A stretch of 64,000 nt of DNA from Mycobacterium sp. SMC-2. GTDB taxonomy: Bacteria; Actinomycetota; Actinomycetes; Mycobacteriales; Mycobacteriaceae. The stretch is from the NCBI RefSeq assembly GCF_025263485.1, contig NZ_CP079863.1, positions 4,588,001 to 4,652,000 of the forward strand, given 5' to 3'. The notes beneath the pieces are model-generated. The model was not told the DNA's origin and did not search any database. It saw only the letters and a list, made by a program, of their open reading frames with translations. A program made the position numbers and the translations under genes. Shown one piece after another: positions 9,888 through 17,892 of this stretch (position 1 is the first letter of the stretch; each line of letters starts with the position of its first letter).

Positions 9888-9918
9888 TTGACCTTACAAC
9901 CGTGGCAAGGTCTGTACT
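9888..9918 (+). promoter_or_regulatory. MerR-type promoter with 19-base spacer and central dyad
   Basis: TTGACC (-35, 9888-9893) and TGTACT (-10, 9913-9918) are 19 bases apart, the over-long spacing typical of MerR-activated promoters. Inside lies the dyad GACCTT (9890-9895), 11 bases, AAGGTC (9907-9912). The predicted transcription start falls at about 9925, the A of the oxygenase ATG, so the mRNA would be leaderless. Confidence 0.7.
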
Positions 9919-9924
9919 GATCAC

Positions 9925-11238
9925 ATGGAACGCGACCAGCTGATCGACCTCACCCGCCGCGCCTTGAAGTTGGCGCGCGACAAGACCACCGATCTCGCCC
10001 CGGCCGAGCACCGGGTCGAGGCGCGCGCCTACACGTCGGGAGAGCGCCACGACCGGGACCGGGCCATGGTGATGGCCAGCCCACAGTTGGTCGGCTACGT
10101 CTCGGAGCTCCCCGCCCCCGGCGCGTACTGCACCAAGACGGTGATGGGCCGGTCGATCCTGCTGACCCGCACGGCCGACGGATCGGTCAAAGCGTTCAAC
10201 AACGTCTGCCTGCACCGCCAGTCGCAGGTGGCGACGGGATGCGGCAGCGCGAAGCGATTCACCTGCCCGTACCACGCGTGGACCTACGACAACACCGGGC
10301 GGTTGGTCGGCCTGCCGGGCCGCGAGGGCTTTCCCGACGCGGCGATCGCAAGCGCGGCGAAGCCGGGCGCAGCGGGTCGCCGCCAAAGCGACGCGGCGAT
10401 CGCAAGCGCGGCGAAGCCGGGCGCAGCGGGTCGCCGCCAAAGCGACGCGGCGATCGCAAGCGCGGCGAAGCCGGGCGCAGCGGGTCGCCGCCAAAGCGAC
10501 GCGGCGACGAAGTCCGGTGGCCTGACCGAATTACCGGCTGCGGAGTTCGCCGGATTCCTCTGGGTCGCAATGGATCCCGGGGCGGGCTTGGACGTCGCCG
10601 CACACCTCGGCCCGCTGGCCGCCGAGCTCGATTCCTGGGGCATCGGGCGCTGGTCACCGCTGGGCGAGAAGGTGCTCGACTGCCCGATCAATTGGAAGCT
10701 CGCGGTCGACACCTTCTCGGAGAACTACCATTTCGCCACCGTGCACCGGCAGACCTTCGCCACCATCGCCCGCAGCAACTGCACGGTTTTCGATGCGTTC
10801 GGTCCGCACCATCGGTTGATCTTCCCGCTCAACACGATCCTGGCGCTGGAGGATGTCCCCGAAGAGCAGTGGGATCCGTTCCAGAACATGGTCGTCATCT
10901 ACGCGCTGTTCCCCAACATCGTGCTGTCGGTGACCATCGCCAACGGCGAGCTGTTCCGGATCTACCCGGGCGATCGACCGGGGAGATCGATCACCGTGCA
11001 CCAGAACTCGACACCGCTGGACCTGTCCGACGAAGCGGTGGCCGCCGGGGCACAGGCCGTCTTCGAGTACGCCCACGCCACGGTGCGCGACGAGGACTAC
11101 CGGCTGGTGGAAGGCCTGCAGGCGAACCTCGAGTCGGGCGCCAGCGAACACCTGCTGTTCGGTCGCAACGAACCCGGGCTGCAGCATCGCCACACCGCCT
11201 GGGCCCGGGCGCTTGCCGAGTCAGCCGCTCTCGGTTGA
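9925..11238 (+). CDS. Rieske ring-hydroxylating oxygenase alpha subunit with in-frame tandem repeat
   Basis: 437 residues. The N-terminal Rieske domain carries CLH (near 95) and CPYH (near 114) ligands for a 2Fe-2S cluster. The catalytic domain has the mononuclear iron motif NYHFATVH. Together these give an oxygenase that hydroxylates or demethylates a hydrophobic substrate using electrons from a separate reductase. Between the domains, residues 138-191 are three exact copies of an 18-residue unit that does not resemble the family; without it the protein would have a usual length of 383. Divergent from MerR with a leaderless promoter. The 3' end overlaps the convergent lipocalin-like gene by 18 bases. 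Substrate unknown. Confidence 0.88.
   Translation: MERDQLIDLTRRALKLARDKTTDLAPAEHRVEARAYTSGERHDRDRAMVMASPQLVGYVSELPAPGAYCTKTVMGRSILLTRTADGSVKAFNNVCLHRQSQVATGCGSAKRFTCPYHAWTYDNTGRLVGLPGREGFPDAAIASAAKPGAAGRRQSDAAIASAAKPGAAGRRQSDAAIASAAKPGAAGRRQSDAATKSGGLTELPAAEFAGFLWVAMDPGAGLDVAAHLGPLAAELDSWGIGRWSPLGEKVLDCPINWKLAVDTFSENYHFATVHRQTFATIARSNCTVFDAFGPHHRLIFPLNTILALEDVPEEQWDPFQNMVVIYALFPNIVLSVTIANGELFRIYPGDRPGRSITVHQNSTPLDLSDEAVAAGAQAVFEYAHATVRDEDYRLVEGLQANLESGASEHLLFGRNEPGLQHRHTAWARALAESAALG
10336..10497 (+). repeat. Three exact 54-base tandem repeats inside the Rieske gene
   Basis: Copies at 10336-10389, 10390-10443 and 10444-10497 are identical, followed by a partial fourth copy of about 10 bases. 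Each unit encodes DAAIASAAKPGAAGRRQS. The length is a multiple of three, so the reading frame is kept. The region resembles a variable-number tandem repeat that entered or expanded in a linker. Confidence 0.97.
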
Positions 11239-12582
11239 TATTTCGGCGGATAGCGCCGCCACGAGGTCATCCAACAGGGTTGCCAACGCGTCGCTTTGTG
11301 CGGCGCGCACCGTTGTCAACAGCCCGACCGCTTCCTGTCGTCGCCCGCGGGCCAGCAGCTGCACCAGCAGACCCGCCGCCATCTGCAGGTCGCGATCGGC
11401 CGGCTCCATGTTCGCGACGGTGGTGGTCAGCACCTCGACCAGCTCCCAGTCCCGGTACAGGGCCAGCGAGCGCTCGTTGAACGCGAAGCCGGTCACGGGC
11501 TTACCCCACAGGGTGCCGTGGTAGCGGTACGGGCCCTCCATGTATTCGATGGGCAGGCCGTGCGCGGGTGCGGCCACCAGCGGCTCGCCGACGATGTCGA
11601 GTTGCATGGTGCGGCAGGTGATCCGGTGGCGGTCCGGCATGTATCGGGCGGCCGCGTGCGGCCGCACCAACGGTTTCACCGCATCCGGCCATCGCACGTA
11701 GCTGCTGACCGTCACCTCGACGTCTTCGGCGCATTCCGGGGGCATGGCCGGATCGGGATGACTCATCGTCACGCCGGTAAACGGCTGAAGCGCATTGCCA
11801 TTGAGGCGGTCGAACTGCCGCCAGATGCTGAGATCCACGCCGTTGTCGAAGTTGATGGTGCGCCATTCGTGCGACAGCGCCCGCGGGTCTCCCTCGGTTC
11901 CGCCGCCGCCGGCGTATTTGGGGAACCACTGCCGGTCGATGTGCCCGCTGCTGCCGGAAACCTGTTCAACTACGTCGCCCCAGCGCAGGGTGCCCGTCAT
12001 CGCCATGCCGGTCTGGAAATACGAATAGGTTTCGGTCTGGCCGAAGCAGCAGATCTTCCCGTTGTACGTCGACGCACCCACCGGTGTCGGTGCGCGCGTT
12101 GGCGTTACGGCCAGGTCCAGGCGCATGGGCCGGCCCGAATGGTCCTCGCCGACCAGGCTGACGCGGTAGGTGTAGGGCAGCAGCTCCCCGTCGGCGTCGC
12201 GGCACGTGGCCCACGACGCGGTGCCGGCCCCGCTGGCGTAGTGGATGTCCAGATAGCCCGGGGTCAAAGTCAGCTTGGGCTGCGCTCCGGGTTTCATGTT
12301 GGCCGGCGGCATGTCGTAGTCCGTATAGGTGCCGTAGTCACCGGTATCAAGGTCGAACAGCGCCAGCGTGTAGAAGTCCGCGACCACGGTCCCGCCGGGG
12401 CGGTTCTTGTTGAAGATGGTCAGGAAGGCGAACGACCGGTCGGCCTCCGCGGCATCGAGCTGCCCGGCGATGAACCAGGTGTCCGACTCCTGATCCGGGT
12501 GTTCGCCCTCGGCCGCGGGGAAATCCAGCTGGGCGTCGCCGGGCACCAACTGGAACGGGTAACTGCGCCAATCCCTGGTCAT
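11221..12582 (-). CDS. AttH/CrtC-like lipocalin-domain protein
   Basis: 453 residues. The central part (about 100-370) has beta-rich features of the AttH/CrtC (hydroxyneurosporene synthase-like) double-lipocalin group, including SSGHIDRQWFPKY and HEWRTINFDNGVDLSIW. Members of this group bind or hydrate hydrophobic terpenoid-like molecules. No signal peptide is visible. The frame is open further upstream, but ATG at 12582 is chosen because a GAGG ribosome site precedes it and translation beyond it runs into the divergent gene's region. Divergent from an aldehyde dehydrogenase across a 28-base dyad. Function is inferred from fold only. Confidence 0.75.
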   Translation of the reverse strand: MTRDWRSYPFQLVPGDAQLDFPAAEGEHPDQESDTWFIAGQLDAAEADRSFAFLTIFNKNRPGGTVVADFYTLALFDLDTGDYGTYTDYDMPPANMKPGAQPKLTLTPGYLDIHYASGAGTASWATCRDADGELLPYTYRVSLVGEDHSGRPMRLDLAVTPTRAPTPVGASTYNGKICCFGQTETYSYFQTGMAMTGTLRWGDVVEQVSGSSGHIDRQWFPKYAGGGGTEGDPRALSHEWRTINFDNGVDLSIWRQFDRLNGNALQPFTGVTMSHPDPAMPPECAEDVEVTVSSYVRWPDAVKPLVRPHAAARYMPDRHRITCRTMQLDIVGEPLVAAPAHGLPIEYMEGPYRYHGTLWGKPVTGFAFNERSLALYRDWELVEVLTTTVANMEPADRDLQMAAGLLVQLLARGRRQEAVGLLTTVRAAQSDALATLLDDLVAALSAEISTESG

Positions 12583-12600
12583 ATCAAGCCTCGCTGCTTT

Positions 12601-12628
12601 TTTCGCTATGTTAGCGTCAATAGCGAAA
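12601..12628. promoter_or_regulatory. Perfect 9-base-arm operator-like dyad (site A)
   Basis: TTTCGCTAT (12601-12609), 10-base spacer, ATAGCGAAA (12620-12628), between the divergent lipocalin-like gene and aldehyde dehydrogenase. The inner GCTAT-N10-ATAGC layout is the same as at 55130-55149. Confidence 0.65.
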
Positions 12629-12675
12629 TCACGGTCACTGTCGCCTTTGCGCCCAACCCCTCGAGGAAGTGCCCG

Positions 12676-14142
12676 ATGACGGAAAACGCCGCTCACCGGT
12701 ACTACGACGAACTCTTCATCGGGGGGCAGTGGCGCAAGCCCGCCAACCCCCGACAGCTCGCCGTCATCTCCCCGCACTCCGAAGAACCGGTCGGCCACGT
12801 CCAGCTGGCCGGGCCTGAGGACGTCGACGCCGCCGGCGCGGCCGCGCGACACGCCTTCGACAACGGCCCGTGGCCGCGGATGAGTCACGCCGAGCGGATG
12901 GCCAAGGTCGAACAGCTTGCCGCGATCTACGCCGGTCACCTCGAGGAGATGGCCGACCTGATCACCGACGAAATGGGCTCTCCGCGCAGTTTCAGCCGGA
13001 TGGGCCAAGCGGCGGCCGCGGCGTCGCTCATACATCTGGCGCTGGCGGCCGCGCGCGACTTTCCGTGGGAGGAACGGCGTCAAGGCGTGCTCGGCGAAGT
13101 GCACCTGCGCAGGGCCCCGGTCGGCGTGGTCGGCGCGATCGTCCCGTGGAACGTGCCGCAGTTCCTGATCATGCCCAAACTGATCCCGGCATTGATCGCC
13201 GGGTGCACCGTCATCATCAAACCGGCGCCCGAAACACCCTTGGACGCTTTGTGGTTGGCGGAAATGATCGAGCAGCTCGACCTGCCCGAAGGTGTGGTCT
13301 CGGTGTTGCCCGGCGGTCCCGAGATCGGCGAGGCGCTGGTGCGCCATCGGGATGTGGACAAGATCGCGTTCACCGGCTCCAGCGTCGTCGGCCGCCGCAT
13401 CGCCGCCCTGTGCGGCGAACAGCTCAAGCGAGTGAGCCTGGAGCTGGGCGGCAAGTCCGCGGCGATCATTCTCGACGACGCCGACATCGGCAAGACCGTC
13501 GCCGGATTGAAAACCGCCGGCCTGATGAACAACGGCCAGGCCTGCGTCGCCCAGACCCGCATCCTGGTCAGCGACCGGCGGCACGACGAGGTGGTCGACG
13601 CACTGGCCGACATGATGTCGTCCCTCAATGTCGGCGATCCGGCCGACGACGCCACCGACATCGGACCCCTTGTCGCGCAACGGCAACAACGCCGCGTCCA
13701 GGACTACATCAAGTCCGGCCAGGCCGAAGGCGCGCGCGTCGTCCTCGGCGGCCAGGACAGCCCGTCCACGCGTGGCTGGTATGTGCAGCCGACGCTGTTC
13801 GCGGACGCCACCAACGAGATGCGCATCGCCAGGGAGGAGATCTTCGGTCCGGTGTTGACCGTGTTGCGCTACCGCGATGAGGACGACGCAATCCGCATCG
13901 CCAACGAGAGCGACTACGGGCTGGCCGGTTCCGTGTGGACCTCCGACATCGCACACGGCCTGGAGATCGCGGCGGGTGTGCGCACCGGCACCTACGGCAT
14001 CAACATGTACACGCTGGACATCGGCGCCCCGTTCGGTGGCTTCAAGCAGTCGGGCATCGGACGCGAGTTCGGCCCGGAGGGTCTCCACGAATACGTCGAG
14101 CTTCAGACGCTGGTATGCAAGGGGCAGCTGCCGCCGCTATAA
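12676..14142 (+). CDS. Aldehyde dehydrogenase (NAD(P)-dependent)
   Basis: 488 residues, full length for the superfamily. It oxidises an aldehyde to the acid in the cytosol. Visible hallmarks are PWNVPQFL, the glutamate motif LELGGKSA, the catalytic cysteine in NNGQACVAQTR (Cys290), and the EEIFGPVL motif. ATG at 12676 is preceded by GAGGAAG; the open frame continues upstream but lacks a better start. It is a near paralogue of the enzyme at 39382, sharing most motifs. Divergent from the lipocalin-like gene with a strong dyad in between, so its inducer is probably the pathway substrate or product. Confidence 0.95.
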   Translation: MTENAAHRYYDELFIGGQWRKPANPRQLAVISPHSEEPVGHVQLAGPEDVDAAGAAARHAFDNGPWPRMSHAERMAKVEQLAAIYAGHLEEMADLITDEMGSPRSFSRMGQAAAAASLIHLALAAARDFPWEERRQGVLGEVHLRRAPVGVVGAIVPWNVPQFLIMPKLIPALIAGCTVIIKPAPETPLDALWLAEMIEQLDLPEGVVSVLPGGPEIGEALVRHRDVDKIAFTGSSVVGRRIAALCGEQLKRVSLELGGKSAAIILDDADIGKTVAGLKTAGLMNNGQACVAQTRILVSDRRHDEVVDALADMMSSLNVGDPADDATDIGPLVAQRQQRRVQDYIKSGQAEGARVVLGGQDSPSTRGWYVQPTLFADATNEMRIAREEIFGPVLTVLRYRDEDDAIRIANESDYGLAGSVWTSDIAHGLEIAAGVRTGTYGINMYTLDIGAPFGGFKQSGIGREFGPEGLHEYVELQTLVCKGQLPPL

Positions 14143-14204
14143 GCGCTGGCCGTGATCACATCAGTCACGCCTGTCCGTGACCGGGACAAGAGCGACTTCC
14201 ATGT

Positions 14205-14226
14205 GCGATATCACCGGCGATATCAC
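14205..14226. repeat. Direct repeat GCGATATCAC x2
   Basis: Two exact 10-base copies at 14205-14214 and 14217-14226, in the 128-base gap between the convergent aldehyde dehydrogenase and the gene ending at 14271. Each contains the palindrome GATATC. Role unknown; no clear terminator is visible in the gap. Confidence 0.5.
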
Positions 14227-14270
14227 GATCCAAAGTCGTCCTATGCTCGCTCGCGCAGCGGCCTGCGCCG

Positions 14271-14816
14271 CTATGAGATCTCCGGTCGCCATGAAGGATC
14301 GCGGCCAAGCCGCGCGAGAAGCTTGGCCTGCGCATCGCTTTCGCTGGGCACCGCAACGGGAGCACTGAACATTTCCGAGGAACTCAACACCTGCGGGTCT
14401 GCCGGAAGGTCGGCGTAGAACAGCTGGCACCACGCGGCATCAAGACGGTCGTCTGCCTCAACCGCACGCGCGAGGTCCCACGTGTGCACCAGAACATCGC
14501 GCGTCAGATTCGGTATCAGCTTGAACGCATCAAGCGCTGTGACCCCGCCAGACTCGAAAGCCTCGACCAGAGAGTCGTAAGTGAGCTGCCATCGCGCCCG
14601 AGCATCGGCTCGTGGACGCTCGGGCTTCAATCCCAAAGGGCGCAAGACGAGTACGTCATGAAAACCGATCACATGTTCAAGCACCGCCCGGGCGTCCCAC
14701 TCATCGCACGGAGTTCGACGATCCCATCTGCCATCGGCAGACCAGACGGCCTCGCCAAACCGTCGGCAGACCGCGAGATGCAGTGCGGCTACCTCGTCAT
14801 CGGGCAGTTGCGGCAT
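14271..14816 (-). CDS. TIGR03086-type (DinB/maleylpyruvate isomerase-like) metal-binding protein
   Basis: 181 residues, helical. Motifs LEHVIGFHDVLV and VLVHTWDLARAV place the two metal-ligand histidine regions of this actinobacterial family, whose members are sometimes linked to mycothiol- or thiol-dependent chemistry; the exact reaction is not known. ATG at 14816 overlaps the end of the upstream MaoC gene by 20 bases, so it is probably the last gene of the SnoaL-MaoC-MaoC operon. Confidence 0.8.
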   Translation of the reverse strand: MPQLPDDEVAALHLAVCRRFGEAVWSADGRWDRRTPCDEWDARAVLEHVIGFHDVLVLRPLGLKPERPRADARARWQLTYDSLVEAFESGGVTALDAFKLIPNLTRDVLVHTWDLARAVEADDRLDAAWCQLFYADLPADPQVLSSSEMFSAPVAVPSESDAQAKLLARLGRDPSWRPEIS

Positions 14817-15252
14817 GCGGCATCTGCAGGGTGAGCTCGACCGGGCAGCACAGCGCGCCGTGCTGATTGGTCACCTGGATCTCGATGTCGACGAGGCAGC
14901 GCGGCGGGTCCACCGAGGTGTCCCGCCGCTTGGCCACCGCGCGTCCCCGGCCGATCATGGTGTCGCCGGCATACACCGAGCCCGTCAGCCGCAGGGAGCG
15001 CCGCACCACGCGGCTGCTCGGGCCCGCCCAATCCGTCGCGACGCGGTCGGCGAAGCCGGCGAGATGCATGGTGTTGACATAGATCGTCGGATTCCCCTGG
15101 CGCCGCGCGTATTCGGGATCGAAGTGGCCCGGAAAGTAGTCCCACGTCGCTCCGGCGTTCTCCACGACTCGCTGATAGCTGATGTCGTCGATCACCTCGG
15201 GCAGCTCGACCGGCACGGTGATCTCGTCGAAGTCAAGGTCGTCGCCGGTCAC
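14797..15252 (-). CDS. MaoC-like hotdog dehydratase/hydratase subunit
   Basis: 151 residues, one hotdog fold. The segment DYFPGHFDPEYARRQGN followed by a helix rich in small residues resembles the Asp/His active site of R-specific enoyl-CoA hydratases (inference). The GTG start overlaps the stop of the upstream FAS1-like gene in GTGA, indicating coupled translation. With that neighbour it probably forms a heterodimeric enoyl-CoA hydratase, as in known mycobacterial two-subunit hydratases. The longer open frame to 15594 overlaps the neighbour and is rejected. Confidence 0.8.
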   Translation of the reverse strand: MTGDDLDFDEITVPVELPEVIDDISYQRVVENAGATWDYFPGHFDPEYARRQGNPTIYVNTMHLAGFADRVATDWAGPSSRVVRRSLRLTGSVYAGDTMIGRGRAVAKRRDTSVDPPRCLVDIEIQVTNQHGALCCPVELTLQMPHAATAR

Positions 15253-15782
15253 GGGGACGCCCCGGGTGTGAAGCGGAACAAGGTGTTCCGGCAGGTGGCG
15301 ACCACCGTCCCGTCCTGGCGGCGATAGGTCTCCAGCGTCTCGACGAAATGGCCGGCGCCCAGCCGCGTCCGCTTTTCCGGTGACACCGACACCAGCTCCT
15401 CGACGACGGTCAGCACGTCTCCTTCGATGATGGGCTGAAGGAACTCGACATCGTTGGCGGCGTTGATGAATGTGGTGCCCGGCAGCGGCACTCGCAACAC
15501 CAGGGACGCCACCGGCGGCGTGCCCTGCGGCTGCCACGGCGGAGGGATCAGCCATCCCATCAGCAATGCCGGAGGCGCTAGCAGGCCTCCCCATGTTCGG
15601 CCGGCGAACTCGGCGTCCCAGTACGAACGGTTGCCGTCCTGGACCATCGCGGCGAACAACTGGATGCGCGCCCCGCTGACCGCCGTAGCCGCGGTGCGCG
15701 GCTCGGTCGTCGCGCCGACCATCCGCAGCGCGTCTTCATAGGTGCCGAAGGCCAGCCGGTAACTGAGGTCCACGCCGCTCAC
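15249..15782 (-). CDS. MaoC N-terminal (FAS1-like dehydratase) domain protein
   Basis: 177 residues with the start of the FAS1-like dehydratase family (SYWDAEFAGRTWGGLLAPPALL) and a hotdog core (DVEFLQPIIEGDVLTV). Such domains pair with a catalytic MaoC partner to hydrate enoyl-CoA esters. GTG at 15782 is chosen over an upstream ATG because it overlaps the SnoaL stop as GTGA, the same arrangement seen at the next junction. The predicted partner is the gene ending at 14797. Confidence 0.82.
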   Translation of the reverse strand: MSGVDLSYRLAFGTYEDALRMVGATTEPRTAATAVSGARIQLFAAMVQDGNRSYWDAEFAGRTWGGLLAPPALLMGWLIPPPWQPQGTPPVASLVLRVPLPGTTFINAANDVEFLQPIIEGDVLTVVEELVSVSPEKRTRLGAGHFVETLETYRRQDGTVVATCRNTLFRFTPGASP

Positions 15783-16204
15783 ATAACAAGCGGGTGCCGG
15801 CTGGGCGCCGAATCCCATTGCAGTGTGCGGGAAGTGAAGTACCAGCCGCCACGCTCGTAGATCAGCGTGTCCCGGAATACCCCGGTGGCACGCAGCGTGG
15901 TGTCACCGTACATGGCGGCATAAAGCACGGCGACACAATGCTGTGTCGCGTTGACGCCGTCGACGCGTATTTCGTGGTCGACCGTGACAAGCCGTTGACC
16001 GTCGCCGCCGCCGAAAGCCGCGCGCAGGTCGTCGAACGTCTCACCATCACGGCGGTAGGTGGCGCCGGCGTGGCGGAACGTGGCAATCCAACGCTCGCGA
16101 TCGCCATCGGAGTAGGCCCGGTTGTGTCGGGCGTTCAGGTTGAGAATGGCGGCACGGGCCGTGGCGGCCTGCAGCATTTGCTGTTCTTGGTAGGACATGG
16201 TCAT
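15779..16204 (-). CDS. SnoaL/NTF2-like protein
   Basis: 141 residues with an alpha+beta barrel layout: helical start (EQQMLQAATARAAILNLNARHNRAYSDGD, here split by function), then RERWIATFRHAGATY and a GWYFTSRTLQWD end strand, all typical of the SnoaL-like/NTF2 superfamily. Members are small hydrolases, isomerases, dehydratases or binding proteins. First gene of a four-gene minus-strand operon with two hotdog proteins, so a role in processing a CoA ester or ring intermediate is plausible. ATG at 16204 has GGAG seven bases upstream. Confidence 0.78.
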   Translation of the reverse strand: MTMSYQEQQMLQAATARAAILNLNARHNRAYSDGDRERWIATFRHAGATYRRDGETFDDLRAAFGGGDGQRLVTVDHEIRVDGVNATQHCVAVLYAAMYGDTTLRATGVFRDTLIYERGGWYFTSRTLQWDSAPSRHPLVM

Positions 16205-16276
16205 TTTGGTCTCCAGCCTCTCTCGGATGGCCGCCAGCGAGCGAAATGATGCAACGGTAAAGCGCCTAGCCGAAGA

Positions 16277-16295
16277 TTACGTAACATTAACGTAA
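16277..16295. promoter_or_regulatory. 19-base perfect dyad upstream of the SnoaL operon
   Basis: TTACGT-N7-ACGTAA, two bases beyond the stop codon of the upstream ligase and about 73 bases ahead of the SnoaL start. Suitable for a TetR- or GntR-size dimer; the regulator is not identified. Confidence 0.5.
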
Positions 16296-16296
16296 C

Positions 16297-17883
16297 TCAG
16301 CGGGTAACGGTATAGCCCTGAGTTTCACGATCCCACGCCTCACGCGTCACCCCCCGTTCGCGCAACAAGTCTTTCCTTATTCGCCCGATCGCATTCTTCG
16401 GGAGCTCGCTGACGGTCTCCAGGAATCGCGGTACACAGAAGTAGGGCATCCGGGCCGCGCAGAAATCAAGCAGCTCCGGGTAATCCACTGTGGCACCGGG
16501 CCGCAACGTCACGACCACCATGATGTCGTCCTCGCCCAACGGGCTGGGCACCCCGACCGCGGCGGCTTCGGCCACGGCGGGATGGCTCATGACGACGGCC
16601 TCCACTTCGACCGAGGAAACGTTTTCACCGCGCCGGCGCAGCGAATCCTTGCTGCGGTCGACGTATGTCAGGTTTCCCTCGGCGTCGAGCCGGCCGAGGT
16701 CGCCGGTCCGAAACCATTCCTGGTGTGGAATCACCCGCAACCCTTGGCCGACATAGCCTTCGCTCATCACGCGCGGATACCGGGCCCGGCAGGCGATCTC
16801 CCCGACTGCGCCGGCGGGCAACGGATCGCCGCTTTCGTCGACGATGCGCACGTCGAAATTGGGATTCGGCCTGCCCGATGTCCCGGGCACCCCGTCGTCG
16901 GCCAGGGCCTTGACGGCGATCGGGAACGCCTCGGTCATCCCGTACATCGTGACTATCCGGCAGCCGTAACGCTTTTCGATGTCGCGATAGGCCTTGGCGT
17001 CGATCGGAGCCGCGGAGATGAACCGCAGCGGCAGCCGCGCATCCTGGGGGTCCGCGGGCAGGTTTTGCAGCATCGACACCATCGCGCCGGCGCCGGCGAA
17101 GCCGACGGCATTGTGGGCGCGCACGTCGTCCCACACCTCGCCGGGGTGAAACGCCTGGGCCAGCACGGTCGTCGCGCCGAGCAGCATCGGGACCAGCACG
17201 CTGGGCGCCGCGCTCAAGTGAAACAGCGGCATCGCCGTCCACAGCACCTCCCCGGCGCGCAATTCCCAGGCCGAGGCGACCGTCGCGGCCACCGTGAACA
17301 GGTAGTGCCAGGTCGTGGCAACCGCTTTCGATGGCCCCGTGGTGCCGGACGTGTAGAACAGACAGCCCACCTCCCCCGCCGTCGCGCCGACGTCGGGGGC
17401 GGGCCTGGCTGCGCCGCGGGTCAAGGTGGCCGCGAGTGAATCATCTTGCAGCACAAGGCTCGGCGCCGTGTCCAACACGCCGGTGACCTCGTCGACCCGG
17501 GGCCGGCGCTCGGCATCGGTGAGGATCACCTTGGCCTGCGACAGGCGCAGGGTGTGCAGTAGGAAGTCTCCTTTGTTGGCGGCGTTGACGGCCGCGCTCA
17601 CCGCGCCGATGCGCGCCGCGCCCAGCCAGAAGTAGACCCATTCCGGGCAGGTGCCGGTGAACAGGGCCACGCCATCACCACGGCCGACGCCCAAGTCCGC
17701 GAGCATGTTCGCCGCGGCGCAGGACCGCTGCCGCATCTGCTCGAAGGTCACGTCGACCCCGGCGATCGACATCATCACCCGGTCGGGGTACTGCTCGGCG
17801 CGCCGGTCGAGCACGGCCGGCACCGTGAAACTGTCGACGCCGAAATCGGAGGGCCCGAGAGGTCCGCTCCGGTCGGGACACAT
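16297..17883 (-). CDS. AMP-forming acyl-CoA ligase (FadD/CaiC-like)
   Basis: 528 residues. Activates a carboxylic acid to its CoA thioester through an adenylate. The ATP motif YTSGTTGPSKAV (near 180), YGMTEAF (near 325) and the hinge RTGDLG/RSKDSLRRRGENVS are all present. In the A10 region the usual Gly-Lys reads AIGRIRKDLLR, with Arg at the common Lys position and a Lys three residues on; I believe related ligases share this form, so activity is not ruled out. ATG at 17883 follows the Rieske stop by 9 bases, so the two genes are cotranscribed. Confidence 0.92.
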   Translation of the reverse strand: MCPDRSGPLGPSDFGVDSFTVPAVLDRRAEQYPDRVMMSIAGVDVTFEQMRQRSCAAANMLADLGVGRGDGVALFTGTCPEWVYFWLGAARIGAVSAAVNAANKGDFLLHTLRLSQAKVILTDAERRPRVDEVTGVLDTAPSLVLQDDSLAATLTRGAARPAPDVGATAGEVGCLFYTSGTTGPSKAVATTWHYLFTVAATVASAWELRAGEVLWTAMPLFHLSAAPSVLVPMLLGATTVLAQAFHPGEVWDDVRAHNAVGFAGAGAMVSMLQNLPADPQDARLPLRFISAAPIDAKAYRDIEKRYGCRIVTMYGMTEAFPIAVKALADDGVPGTSGRPNPNFDVRIVDESGDPLPAGAVGEIACRARYPRVMSEGYVGQGLRVIPHQEWFRTGDLGRLDAEGNLTYVDRSKDSLRRRGENVSSVEVEAVVMSHPAVAEAAAVGVPSPLGEDDIMVVVTLRPGATVDYPELLDFCAARMPYFCVPRFLETVSELPKNAIGRIRKDLLRERGVTREAWDRETQGYTVTR

Positions 17884-17892
17884 GGCTTTCGC

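Noticed and set aside
10336..10507. CRISPR-like repeat array
   Set aside because: Units are contiguous without spacers and in frame with the oxygenase; this is a tandem repeat.
11221..14088. 955-residue minus-strand frame
   Set aside because: Only the part from 12582 is a gene; the rest is antisense to the aldehyde dehydrogenase.
16297..17883. Acyl-CoA ligase inactive because the A10 Lys is Arg
   Set aside because: A Lys follows three residues later and, as far as I recall, related ligases share the GRxxK form, so loss of function cannot be claimed.
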